Part shown: positions 52,816 to 61,264 of the stretch, one piece after another
How the letters are laid out: each line of letters begins with the position of its first letter
Position numbering within the stretch: the first letter of the stretch is position 1
Source: Berkiella_A sp964633725
Lineage (GTDB): Bacteria > Pseudomonadota > Gammaproteobacteria > Berkiellales > Berkiellaceae
Assembly: GCA_964633725.1 (NCBI GenBank)
Contig: CAZWHY010000001.1
Location: 1 to 64,000, forward strand
DNA length: 64,000 bases
Direction: 5' to 3'
The notes under the pieces: generated by a model
What the model was told of the DNA's origin: nothing
Seen by the model: the letters and a program-made list of their open reading frames with translations, nothing else
Databases searched by the model: none
Program-made: the position numbers and the translations under genes

Positions 52816-54448
52816 GGTATTGCTGCAATCCCGCTTAGCTTCAAAGAGGCTGCCTGCAAAAGCACTATTACCGATAGCTGGCTTGCCTGCCATTGTTTTA
52901 GCGGCAAAAAGAGCCGGTAATCAAGGCGCAGATGTGCTGGTTAATACAAGCACAAATCAATCTGATGATTTGTTAGTATCAGCACTGAAAAAATATAATA
53001 TTAATTATTTTCGAGGGCCAGAACAAGACGTTCTTACTCGATTTCAGTTAGCAACAAAAGATTTGAACTCGGAAGATTGTGTTGTGCGACTAACAGGCGA
53101 TAATCTTATCCCTGATGGTCATCTTATTGATGAGGCCATTCAAGCCTTTGAAAGTAGCAAGGTTGACTTTTTAACGACGACTTTTCCCAGTTCAACATCG
53201 CCCTATGGTCTTAGTCTTGAAATATTTAAGGTTAAACTTTTACATGCTTTTGAAGACGATATGTTGGATGAGAGTGATAGGGAGCATGTAACACCAAAGC
53301 TATACAGCAGGGTGGAAAACAAATTATTTTACACACCCAATTATATGCAAAATAAAGATTTAAAGCATATACGCTGCACGATTGATACTTTCGAAGACTA
53401 CCTTAGAATGAATGAAATTATGCAAGACGGAGAAGACTCTGTCACTCAGTCATGGATCTTATATATCGATCGTTTGGCTAAGCAGTACCAAGAAATTACA
53501 CCTTGCCCTGTTGTTCAGCATAATAATGTAAATCATAGCCAGTTAATTTTAGGGACGGCGCAATTTGGGATGCAATATGGCATAGCAAACCAAGTTGGGT
53601 TGCCTGGACAGATAGAAATTAACAGTATTATTCAACATGCTATCGATGCAGGGATAACACATTTTGATTCCGCGAGAGCCTATGGTGACTCTGAAAAAAA
53701 TATTGCAGTAGGCTTGGAAGGTGATCGAGAGTCTCAAATTAAAATTATCACTAAACTATCGCCACTAGATTATTTAACAGTTCATTCTCCAGGTGATAAG
53801 TTTATAGAAGAATCGGTGAAATCTAGCGTATATCAGTCAATGGTTAATCTTCAAGCCAAAAAACTAGACGTATTCTTGCTGCATCGTTGGGCACACCGTT
53901 ATGAATTTGATGAGCACATTTGGACATGTTTGAAAACATTACAATCTGAAGGTGTCATAGGCGAATTAGGTGCCTCGCTTTCGACTGTAGAAGAGGCATA
54001 CCAAGCTATTTGTGATCCGGAAATAAAGCACATTCAGATCCCCTTTAATATATTGGATAGAAGATGGCTAGATCCAGCGTTCCAGAATAAACTTAAAAGA
54101 AGGCCGGATATTTGTGTTCATGTTCGAAGTTCACTGCTACAAGGTCTCCTAACCAAAGGAAGCATTATTTGGCCCAATATTGATTTTGAGCTATCACAAG
54201 AATATAACAAAATTTTAGATCAATTTATAATTGATTTTAAAAGGAAAAATAGAATAGATTTGTGTTTTGCTTATGTGCGGTCATTCGATTGGATAACAGG
54301 AATAGTCGTGGGCGTAGAGAAGGTAGAACAACTAAAACTAAACTTAGAACTTTTCAATGAACCAAAATTAGCCCCTAAACAGTTAGAATTAATTTCACAC
54401 GCGTTTCAGGAAGTATCAGCTGAGGTGCTTGATCCCGCTAGGTGGTAA
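52805..54448 (+). CDS. Fusion of SpsF-type sugar nucleotidyltransferase and aldo/keto reductase
   Basis: Residues 1-~240 form an SpsF/CMP-NeuA-like nucleotidyltransferase (LLQSRLASKRLPAKALLPIAG, then VRLTGDNLIPD, YGLSLEIF). Residues ~250-547 are a complete aldo/keto reductase: LGTAQFGMQYG at the N-terminus, with the catalytic tetrad Asp-Tyr-Lys-His visible in HFDSARAYGD, IITKLSP and FLLHRW. In pseudaminic pathways SpsF-like enzymes may take the place of PseF (CMP transfer) or act upstream. The reductase has no set place in the pathway and may reduce or epimerise a keto-sugar. GTG start with 11-bp overlap into pseC. The fusion seems deliberate, with no stop or frameshift. Confidence 0.9.
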   Translation: MNIRVLLQSRLASKRLPAKALLPIAGLPAIVLAAKRAGNQGADVLVNTSTNQSDDLLVSALKKYNINYFRGPEQDVLTRFQLATKDLNSEDCVVRLTGDNLIPDGHLIDEAIQAFESSKVDFLTTTFPSSTSPYGLSLEIFKVKLLHAFEDDMLDESDREHVTPKLYSRVENKLFYTPNYMQNKDLKHIRCTIDTFEDYLRMNEIMQDGEDSVTQSWILYIDRLAKQYQEITPCPVVQHNNVNHSQLILGTAQFGMQYGIANQVGLPGQIEINSIIQHAIDAGITHFDSARAYGDSEKNIAVGLEGDRESQIKIITKLSPLDYLTVHSPGDKFIEESVKSSVYQSMVNLQAKKLDVFLLHRWAHRYEFDEHIWTCLKTLQSEGVIGELGASLSTVEEAYQAICDPEIKHIQIPFNILDRRWLDPAFQNKLKRRPDICVHVRSSLLQGLLTKGSIIWPNIDFELSQEYNKILDQFIIDFKRKNRIDLCFAYVRSFDWITGIVVGVEKVEQLKLNLELFNEPKLAPKQLELISHAFQEVSAEVLDPARW

Positions 54449-54449
54449 T

Positions 54450-55268
54450 ATGACAGATGACAATACAATTCTCCGTTCTTTTGAACTTGAAAATCAAGTT
54501 GCTTTGGTTACGGGTAGTTGTGGGTATTTGGGACAAAAAATGGTTGAAGCATTATGTGAGGCAGGTGCGCACGTCATTTTAAATGGCCGAAATGAAGAAA
54601 AATTATATGCTCAATATACATTATTAAAATCAAAAAAATTCAATGTGAGTTATTGTGTTGCAGATATTACTGATTTTGAGCAAACGAGGGAGCAATTGTT
54701 TCCGCTTCTTACTAAACACTCTAAGCTAGATATCTTAGTAAATAATGCGTATTCTGGGCGTCCTAGTACACTAAAAAATAGTATGTTAAAAGAATTTAGC
54801 CAGGCATATCATGTCTCAGTAGAAGCTAGTTATAATTTAATTGACTTATGTCTGCCATTTTTGAAAGAGGCTACATTAAATCTAACTAAAAGTGCAAGTG
54901 TCATCAATATAGGCAGCATGTATGGTATTGTCAGTCCAAATCCTGAAATCTATGGCGATTCAGGGATGAATAATCCCCCATTTTATGGGGCGGCAAAGGC
55001 AGGGCTTATTCAATTAAGCAAGTACTTAGCTTGTCATTTGGCGCCATTCAATATTAGAGTAAACAGCTTATCTCCCGGTCCATTCCCACCTAAAGAAGTT
55101 AACACAAATAACCCTGAGTTTTACCGGTCGCTTTGTAATAAGGTACCATTAAAGCGTATTGGCAAGGCCGAGGAAATAAAAGGACCATTGCTATTTTTAG
55201 CATCAAATGCATCTTCTTATGTTACGGGAACCAATCTCATAGTCGATGGTGGTTGGACAGCATGGTAG
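54450..55268 (+). CDS. Short-chain dehydrogenase/reductase
   Basis: A classical SDR: NAD(P) motif ALVTGSCGYLGQKM, NNAYSG, the catalytic Ser-Tyr-Lys in INIGSMYGIV and FYGAAKAG, and NSLSPGPFPP with the C-terminal VTGTNLIVDGGWTAW. It resembles PtmA-type SDRs of nonulosonic acid clusters. ATG 54450 has AGGTGG upstream. It likely acts with the reductase domain just before it. Confidence 0.88.
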   Translation: MTDDNTILRSFELENQVALVTGSCGYLGQKMVEALCEAGAHVILNGRNEEKLYAQYTLLKSKKFNVSYCVADITDFEQTREQLFPLLTKHSKLDILVNNAYSGRPSTLKNSMLKEFSQAYHVSVEASYNLIDLCLPFLKEATLNLTKSASVINIGSMYGIVSPNPEIYGDSGMNNPPFYGAAKAGLIQLSKYLACHLAPFNIRVNSLSPGPFPPKEVNTNNPEFYRSLCNKVPLKRIGKAEEIKGPLLFLASNASSYVTGTNLIVDGGWTAW

Positions 55269-55272
55269 TGTT

Positions 55273-56301
55273 ATGAGCTGCTCGGAATATAATATCATTA
55301 TTAGGGTTGATGCAACGCCTGAGATTGGTGTTGGGCATTTTATGCGTTGTTTGGCTTTAGCCCAGTGGTGCCAAGAAGAACAGCTTGAAATTTTATTTGT
55401 TTATAATGAGCTGCTGCCAATAGCGGATAAATTTCTCCTTAAAAATCAATTTGATTTTGAGCGAATAGAAAGTAGCGACTCGCTGACGGAAGATGCGATA
55501 CAAACACAGAAAATTGCATTGAAGTATCATGCGACTCAGGTAGTCGTGGATGGGTATCATTTTACAAATCAATATTTTTACCATTTAAGAAATCAAAGCT
55601 TTAAGATATTAAAAATTGATGACTTTGGTATCGATATTGATTGTGTGGATACTGTGATTAATCAGAATCCATGGGCGAAGAAAATGCATTATCCAGAAAG
55701 TATCAAATGCTTTTTAGGACTAGAATATCTATTGCTCAAAAAAGAATATTGGTCATTTTTCAATAAAAAGAAGGCAGAGCGTGTTGAAACAATTCGGGTG
55801 CTTGTCTCATTAGGGGGGAGTGACGTATTAGGTGTCCTAGAGAAGGTAGTGAAATCAATTGACCTTGATTTAAAACATGAAGCTTTAGATATCTATGTGT
55901 TACTGCCTTGCCAATATCAAGGCAAACCAGAATGGAGTATAGAACTCACTGCTGCAAATCACACATATACATGGCTTAAAGATGTTGTGAATATGTCTGA
56001 GTTATTGAATCATATCGATATTGCAATTTGTGCGGCTGGCAGCATTTGTTGGGAGCTCGCATTTATGAAAATTCCCATGTTCGTTATGGTACAAGCAAAG
56101 AATCAAGAAGCTGTGGCTGAAGCAGTAGAATCTCTGGGTTTGGGGGTTATGTTGGAGAATTATGAGAAGCTGCCGACAGTGAATCATGGTTTGTGGTTAC
56201 AAGATGGCTTTAATAGACTAGGGCAATGGACAGATAATAAAGTATCTGGGAATTTACATATTGCTGAGAAGACAAGCTCTATTGTTAAATATTTAGTGTA
56301 A
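55273..56301 (+). CDS. pseG: UDP-2,4-diacetamido-trideoxy-altropyranose hydrolase
   Basis: PseG removes UDP from the diacetamido sugar. The GT-B fold is clear: IIIRVDATPEIGVGHFMRC at the N-terminus (catalytic His), KIDDFGID, then LVSLGGSDVLG and the C-terminal AICAAGSICWELAFM with the UDP-binding site. The 342-residue length fits. ATG 55273 lies 5 bp after the SDR stop. Confidence 0.93.
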   Translation: MSCSEYNIIIRVDATPEIGVGHFMRCLALAQWCQEEQLEILFVYNELLPIADKFLLKNQFDFERIESSDSLTEDAIQTQKIALKYHATQVVVDGYHFTNQYFYHLRNQSFKILKIDDFGIDIDCVDTVINQNPWAKKMHYPESIKCFLGLEYLLLKKEYWSFFNKKKAERVETIRVLVSLGGSDVLGVLEKVVKSIDLDLKHEALDIYVLLPCQYQGKPEWSIELTAANHTYTWLKDVVNMSELLNHIDIAICAAGSICWELAFMKIPMFVMVQAKNQEAVAEAVESLGLGVMLENYEKLPTVNHGLWLQDGFNRLGQWTDNKVSGNLHIAEKTSSIVKYLV

Positions 56302-56367
56302 ATTTATTTTTAAATTTTTCTCTATGGTGAAAATTTAGAAGTAATGGTTATTGAGTGGTATAAAGAA

Positions 56368-57399
56368 ATGATTAATTTTAAAAATATGAAAAAACCATTT
56401 ATTGTTGCTGAAATGTCAGGGAACCATAATCGTTCATTAGATACAGCACTTAAAATGATTGAAGTGGCGAGTGATTGTGGGGTGGATGCTGTCAAATTCC
56501 AAACATATACACCAGATACAATAACACTAGATGTTCGTAGTGATGACTTTTTGGTGAAAAGTGAAGCAAACCTTTGGGAAGGGGAGTATCTGTACGATCT
56601 TTATAAGCAGGCTTTCACGCCATGGGAATGGCATGAACCTATGTTTAAGCGATGCCATGAATTAGGATTAGTTGCGTTTAGTTCGCCTTTTGATTTTACC
56701 GCTGTTGATTTCTTAGAAGACTTAAATGTACCTTGTTATAAGATCGCATCTTTTGAAATAGTGGATTTGCCTTTAATTAGATATGTTGCGCAACAAGGGA
56801 AACCTATTGTTATGTCAACAGGCATGGCCTCTTTCTCTGAGATTGAGGAGGCCACTCGAGTGGCCAAAGATGCGGGTTGTACGGACATTGTTTTATTGAA
56901 ATGCACGAGTAATTATCCAGCCAATCATACCCAGGCTAACTTGAAAACGTTACCTGTATTGAGAGAGGCTTTTGATTGCCAAGTCGGTATTTCTGATCAT
57001 ACGATGGGTCTTGCCACATCCATAATGAGTTTGGCTTTTGGCAGTATGTTTATTGAAAAACATTTTACACTTTCGAGGGCAGATGGTGGTGTGGATGCGG
57101 CATTTTCCATGGAACCGCAGGAGATGAAACAGCTAGTGTTAGAAGCGCATAGGGCATTTGATTCTATTGGTACCGTGCAATTAGGACCGACTGAGAATGA
57201 ATTGGGTATGAAAAAATTTAGGCGGTCGCTGTATGCAGTGAAAGATATAGAGGTAGGTGAGCCACTGACCAAAGAGAATATCAGATCGGTTAGACCCTCT
57301 AAAGGGTTGAAGCCTAAATATTTTGATCGCTTAATGAATGCAACTGCGAAACAAAAAATCATAAAGGGTACCGCTTTAGAGTGGGATTTATTAGAATGA
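56368..57399 (+). CDS. pseI: Pseudaminic acid synthase
   Basis: PseI condenses the hydrolysed sugar with phosphoenolpyruvate. The TIM barrel has IVAEMSGNHNRSLDTAL, DAVKFQTYTPDTITL, VGISDHTMGL and the metal-binding GSMFIEKHFTLSR. Residues ~280-343 form the SAF/antifreeze-like domain (RRSLYAVKDIEVGEPLTKENI). The start is set at ATG 56368 (MINFKN); ATG 56344 is upstream. Stop overlaps hisH-like start (ATGA). Confidence 0.95.
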   Translation: MINFKNMKKPFIVAEMSGNHNRSLDTALKMIEVASDCGVDAVKFQTYTPDTITLDVRSDDFLVKSEANLWEGEYLYDLYKQAFTPWEWHEPMFKRCHELGLVAFSSPFDFTAVDFLEDLNVPCYKIASFEIVDLPLIRYVAQQGKPIVMSTGMASFSEIEEATRVAKDAGCTDIVLLKCTSNYPANHTQANLKTLPVLREAFDCQVGISDHTMGLATSIMSLAFGSMFIEKHFTLSRADGGVDAAFSMEPQEMKQLVLEAHRAFDSIGTVQLGPTENELGMKKFRRSLYAVKDIEVGEPLTKENIRSVRPSKGLKPKYFDRLMNATAKQKIIKGTALEWDLLE

Positions 57400-58019
57400 T
57401 AGTGAGGAAAAATAGCGTCTGCATCCTAGACTACGGTTCAGGAAATGTTAGATCTGTGTACAATTTGTTTAAAAAAATTATTGATAATGTCATTGTCAGT
57501 AACACAGGAAATGACATTAAATTATCCTCTCATATTATACTGCCTGGCGTGGGCGCTTTTGGTGAAGTCATGAACAAAATGAGGGCAACCTTGCCGTTAC
57601 AAGTGTTGCAAGATGAAATTGTGAAACATCAGAAGCCATTTTTAGGTATATGCGTAGGGATGCAGGTTTTATCTGAGTTAAGCACAGAGTTTGGTAGTCA
57701 CGAGGGGCTAGGATGGATTCCTGGTGCTGTGGGTCTACTCGAGAGTGAAGGACAGCCATTGCCTCATGTTGGTTGGAATGACATAAACCATCATGCTTCA
57801 CATCAACTTTTTAATGGTTTGTCTCAAGGAATAGATTTTTATTTTGTTCATAAGTATGGCTTCAAGGCTGAAAATGACCACCATGTACTAGCAACAACAA
57901 ATTATGGGGAGAATTTTGTTAGTATTATTGGCAAAGATAATATTTATGGTGTGCAGTTTCATCCTGAAAAAAGTCAAATGGCCGGGAAAAGTTTAGTTTC
58001 AAACTTCTTATTATTATGA
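57396..58019 (+). CDS. hisH: HisH-type glutamine amidotransferase for sugar amidation
   Basis: A class I glutaminase: ILDYGSGNVRSVYN, ILPGVGAFGEVMNKM, the nucleophile GICVGMQVLSELS and the C-terminal GVQFHPEKSQ with His-Glu. In surface-glycan clusters HisH/HisF pairs supply ammonia to PseA/WbpG-type amidotransferases instead of histidine synthesis. No other his gene is here. ATG 57396 overlaps the pseI stop. Confidence 0.93.
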   Translation: MIVRKNSVCILDYGSGNVRSVYNLFKKIIDNVIVSNTGNDIKLSSHIILPGVGAFGEVMNKMRATLPLQVLQDEIVKHQKPFLGICVGMQVLSELSTEFGSHEGLGWIPGAVGLLESEGQPLPHVGWNDINHHASHQLFNGLSQGIDFYFVHKYGFKAENDHHVLATTNYGENFVSIIGKDNIYGVQFHPEKSQMAGKSLVSNFLLL

Positions 58020-58846
58020 AAAAAAATCGTATTATTCCGCTACTATTATTAAAAAATGGTCACTTAGTTAAAAGTAAGCGTTTTTGTCGATATCAAAATT
58101 TAGGCAACCCAGTTATCGCGGTTAAGCGGTTAAGTGAATGGGCCTCTGATGAATTAATCTATATGGATATCACTAAGTCTTCTGATTATGACTTAAGGCG
58201 CGGTGATTTAGCTTATCCAAACAGAAACTATATTATCGATATTATAAAAGATGTTTCGGAAGTGACATTGATGCCAATAACGGTTGGAGGAGGGATTCAA
58301 TCAATTGACGACATTGAAATCCGTTTATTAAATGGTGCCGATAAAGTGGTTATAAATTCTGTTTTATTTGAAGATAAGCGACTCTTATCGCAAGCAGCCA
58401 AAATTTTTGGTTCCCAATGTATGGTGGTTTGTATTGATTATAAAATGCAAGATGATCAAGCTTATGTTTACTGTCATAAAAGAAAAGAAATAACAAATAT
58501 TTTAGTATCAGAGTGGGCTAGACATGTTGTCGAAATGGGCGCTGGTGAAATATTGCTACAGTCCGTTGATCGAGATGGTAGCTTACAAGGCTATGATATT
58601 AAAACAAATCAAGAAATATCGGAACAAAATAATGTGCCTGTGATTGCTTGTGGTGGTGCTGGTGAATGGCAGCATATGGGCGATGTATTTGATGCAACGC
58701 AAGTTTCCGCTGTCGCGGCGGCTAATATTTTTCATTATACCGATCAAAGTGTATATTTAGCGAAAAAATACTTATTCGAAAATAATTATCCTGTTAGAAA
58801 TCCTAATGTGTTAAAAATAAAAGGAGAGGAAAATGCGTTATTGTAG
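58016..58846 (+). CDS. hisF: HisF-type subunit for sugar amidation
   Basis: The (beta/alpha)8 barrel has the phosphate-binding ITVGGGIQSIDDIEIRLLNGADKVVINS and the later IACGGAGEWQHMGDVF. It pairs with the glutaminase before it (4-bp overlap) to deliver ammonia, as HisF2 does for WbpG in Pseudomonas O5. 276 residues. Its end overlaps the amidotransferase gene by 14 bp. Confidence 0.93.
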   Translation: MKKNRIIPLLLLKNGHLVKSKRFCRYQNLGNPVIAVKRLSEWASDELIYMDITKSSDYDLRRGDLAYPNRNYIIDIIKDVSEVTLMPITVGGGIQSIDDIEIRLLNGADKVVINSVLFEDKRLLSQAAKIFGSQCMVVCIDYKMQDDQAYVYCHKRKEITNILVSEWARHVVEMGAGEILLQSVDRDGSLQGYDIKTNQEISEQNNVPVIACGGAGEWQHMGDVFDATQVSAVAAANIFHYTDQSVYLAKKYLFENNYPVRNPNVLKIKGEENALL

Positions 58847-60041
58847 TCGTTGTACCTATCCAGTGGTTTCTGTAAACTTAGAGTTAGATGATGAGGGCGT
58901 TTGCTCAAGCTGTCGAGTATTTGAAGACTTTGAAGCGATTCCCCAAGATGTTTGGAACTTGCGCCGGCAAAAATTCGTGTCTTTAATTCGGGAGATTTCC
59001 AAAGCGAATGGCGCAAACTATGATTGTATTATTCCTGTTAGCGGTGGTAAAGATAGTTATTATCAGGCAAGTACGATGATTGAGGAATTTGGCTTAAAGC
59101 CTTTGCTCGTAACATATCATGGAAATAATTATTTGCCTGAAGGGGATTATAATCGAGATAGAATGCGGCATGTTTTTGATGCCGATCATTCAGTTTTTGG
59201 TCCTGGGGTTGAGGTGCTGAAGAAGTTAAATAGAATTTGCTTCAAAAAAATGGGCGACATGAATTGGCATGGGCATTGTGGGATATTCACTTATCCTATA
59301 CAAGAGGCTGTGAGACATGAAATTCCTTTGGTTATTTGGGGTGAAGTCGCCTGGGATATTTCAGGAATGTATGATCCTGATGACTTTGTTGAATTTAGTG
59401 CCAGGGTTAGGCATGAACACTCCCTAAGAGGTTTTGAATGGAACGATATGCTCAATGATCCTGACGATCATTTATCTGAGAGAGATGTTCTATGGGCCAA
59501 ATATCCCTCTGATGAGGCCATTCTGAAAGTGGGTGTTAGAGGTTTATATCTAGGCAATTTTTTGAAATGGGAACCTAATGTTCATACCCAACAGATGATG
59601 GACAAGCATGGTTGGAAAGAAGCTTCTCAGCCATTTGAAAGGACGTATAGGAAAATGTCAAATCTAGATGATCGCTATGAAAACGGCGCTCATGATTTGC
59701 TTAAGTTTATAAAGTTTGGTTATGGTCGAGCATCTGATCATACCTCAAAAGATATTAGGCAAGGGCTAATGTCACGAGATGAAGGTGTGGCATTAGTTAA
59801 GAAATTAGATCATGTTGTCTCAAAGGACCTTTATTATTGGTTGGATTATGTCCAAATGAGTGAAGATGAGTTTTGGCATATAGCAGATAGTTTTAGGGAT
59901 CCCAGAGTATGGCGAATTGAAGATGGGGAGTGGATAAAAGAAAATATTTGGGGTGGAGCCTCCTCATATGGGAATGTTAGCTTACCCAAAGATCAATGGT
60001 CTAAATATCAAACTCGTGAAGGCGTGTTGGTAGGCGTTTGA
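58833..60041 (+). CDS. pseA: N-acetyl sugar amidotransferase (PseA/WbpG family)
   Basis: The family turns an acetamido group into acetamidino. A zinc-like CSRCTYP…CSSC motif (residues 4-27) is followed by the PP-loop PVSGGKDSYYQ for ATP and a long conserved C-terminus (FIKFGYGRASDHTSKDIR). 402 residues. Last gene of the plus-strand run; a 50-bp gap with a hairpin follows. The expected product is a 5- or 7-acetamidino nonulosonic acid. Confidence 0.94.
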   Translation: MRYCSRCTYPVVSVNLELDDEGVCSSCRVFEDFEAIPQDVWNLRRQKFVSLIREISKANGANYDCIIPVSGGKDSYYQASTMIEEFGLKPLLVTYHGNNYLPEGDYNRDRMRHVFDADHSVFGPGVEVLKKLNRICFKKMGDMNWHGHCGIFTYPIQEAVRHEIPLVIWGEVAWDISGMYDPDDFVEFSARVRHEHSLRGFEWNDMLNDPDDHLSERDVLWAKYPSDEAILKVGVRGLYLGNFLKWEPNVHTQQMMDKHGWKEASQPFERTYRKMSNLDDRYENGAHDLLKFIKFGYGRASDHTSKDIRQGLMSRDEGVALVKKLDHVVSKDLYYWLDYVQMSEDEFWHIADSFRDPRVWRIEDGEWIKENIWGGASSYGNVSLPKDQWSKYQTREGVLVGV

Positions 60042-60054
60042 GTAAAATGAGAGA

Positions 60055-60085
60055 TGCCAGGGTATTATGCATATTAACCCTGGCA
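60055..60085. terminator. Hairpin between convergent pseA and PhyH-like genes
   Basis: TGCCAGGGT (60055-60063) and ACCCTGGCA (60077-60085) form a perfect 9-bp stem with a 13-nt loop. It sits between two stop codons, so a shared terminator is likely; T-runs are short. Confidence 0.5.
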
Positions 60086-60091
60086 AGTTAT

Positions 60092-61123
60092 TTATATTGA
60101 GGAATATTTTTTCAAAAGATATTGGTTTTCATTTAGATGTTGAGAAAACGACAATCTAAAATGATCTGTTGTTTTATAAAATTTTGAGCTGAAACTGTGC
60201 CTGGGAGAACAATAGGCACTGGTTGCTATGAATCTGGGTTGTTTACTTGTACAACCGCCTCTGTGGAGACAGCGGGCCGTATCGATCAGGAGCACTTGGT
60301 CACGCCCCCCCATAAATGATATTGCCTTTTTTGGATTTAAACCAGATTCGATTATTTGACTATCGGTCATACTTTGGGGTGCATAGCGATAATATTTGTA
60401 GCTAGAATATTGAACAGGAAAAAATTGAAATGGCCCTTGATCATGGCTTAATTCAAATGGGGAGAAAAATATCTTTAGAGAATTTTTGTGATGCAAATCT
60501 TTGTGCCAAAGCTGAGCACCAAATTGATTTTTCTCATGAACTGGGGTCACAACAAGACTAATGAAATCTAACATCGGTAAGTAGCCCAAATAAATTGATG
60601 CAATTTCAATAAGAGTGGGATGAAGCGTTAATGCCATTAAAGGATCATTTTCTTGGTTAATGTTTTTCTCATGGAGATGATAGGATAAAGCTTTATCGCC
60701 ATATTTTCCGGAATTGAAATTCTTATAATTTTTCAAGTCGTGGGACAAAGGCTTAAAAGCATTAATTTTGTCTTCTAAAAATGATAATGTAGCGCTGGCA
60801 TCAATACCCAGTTCTGAAAAAGAAGTTATATAGAACCCGTGTAAGTCTAATTCTTTTTTGATTTTTAGGCTTTGGGCTTGTGCATTGGCCGTTAAGTGCT
60901 TAGAAATTATTCCTCTTTCATGGCAGTTGAGCGTCTTATCGTAAGAAGAGAGAAATTGGAAAAATTTTTGATGAAAGTAACCATATTCTTTAAAGTAATT
61001 ATGATATTTTAGCCGAATGTTTCGTTGTGCGTTAAAAAGCTTCGTTTTAGTTAAAATAGTTCTGATGTTTTCTTTTACAATTGTATCCATTTGACTATAA
61101 CCATATGCAATCACGAGTACCAT
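60092..61123 (-). CDS. Phytanoyl-CoA dioxygenase (PhyH)-like protein
   Basis: Fe(II)/2-oxoglutarate oxygenases of the PhyH type hydroxylate various small molecules. The iron ligands are seen as WHKDLHH (His-x-Asp) and a distal His in RCLHRGG, with the following Arg in QPRFIAT for 2-oxoglutarate. GPFQFFP lies between. 343 residues; the N-terminal ~90 are not recognised. ATG 61090 (MDTIVKEN) is an alternative start. It lies antisense within the glycan locus and may modify a sugar or lipid. Confidence 0.8.
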   Translation of the reverse strand: MVLVIAYGYSQMDTIVKENIRTILTKTKLFNAQRNIRLKYHNYFKEYGYFHQKFFQFLSSYDKTLNCHERGIISKHLTANAQAQSLKIKKELDLHGFYITSFSELGIDASATLSFLEDKINAFKPLSHDLKNYKNFNSGKYGDKALSYHLHEKNINQENDPLMALTLHPTLIEIASIYLGYLPMLDFISLVVTPVHEKNQFGAQLWHKDLHHKNSLKIFFSPFELSHDQGPFQFFPVQYSSYKYYRYAPQSMTDSQIIESGLNPKKAISFMGGRDQVLLIDTARCLHRGGCTSKQPRFIATSAYCSPRHSFSSKFYKTTDHFRLSFSQHLNENQYLLKKYSSI

Positions 61124-61264
61124 AATTATACGCTACTGGCTTTAAATTGCGAGTGGGGACAAGCGGAGTTTATCGTAGTAAATGTTAGGGGGCTAATTTA
61201 ATATATGTTATAGTTATCAGCAAGTAAAACCAATAAGTATGAAGTTAGCTTTGTTAGGTGAGAT

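Noticed and set aside
57396..58846. hisH and hisF as histidine biosynthesis genes
   Set aside because: No other his gene is near, and they sit directly before a PseA-type amidotransferase, the known arrangement for sugar amidation.
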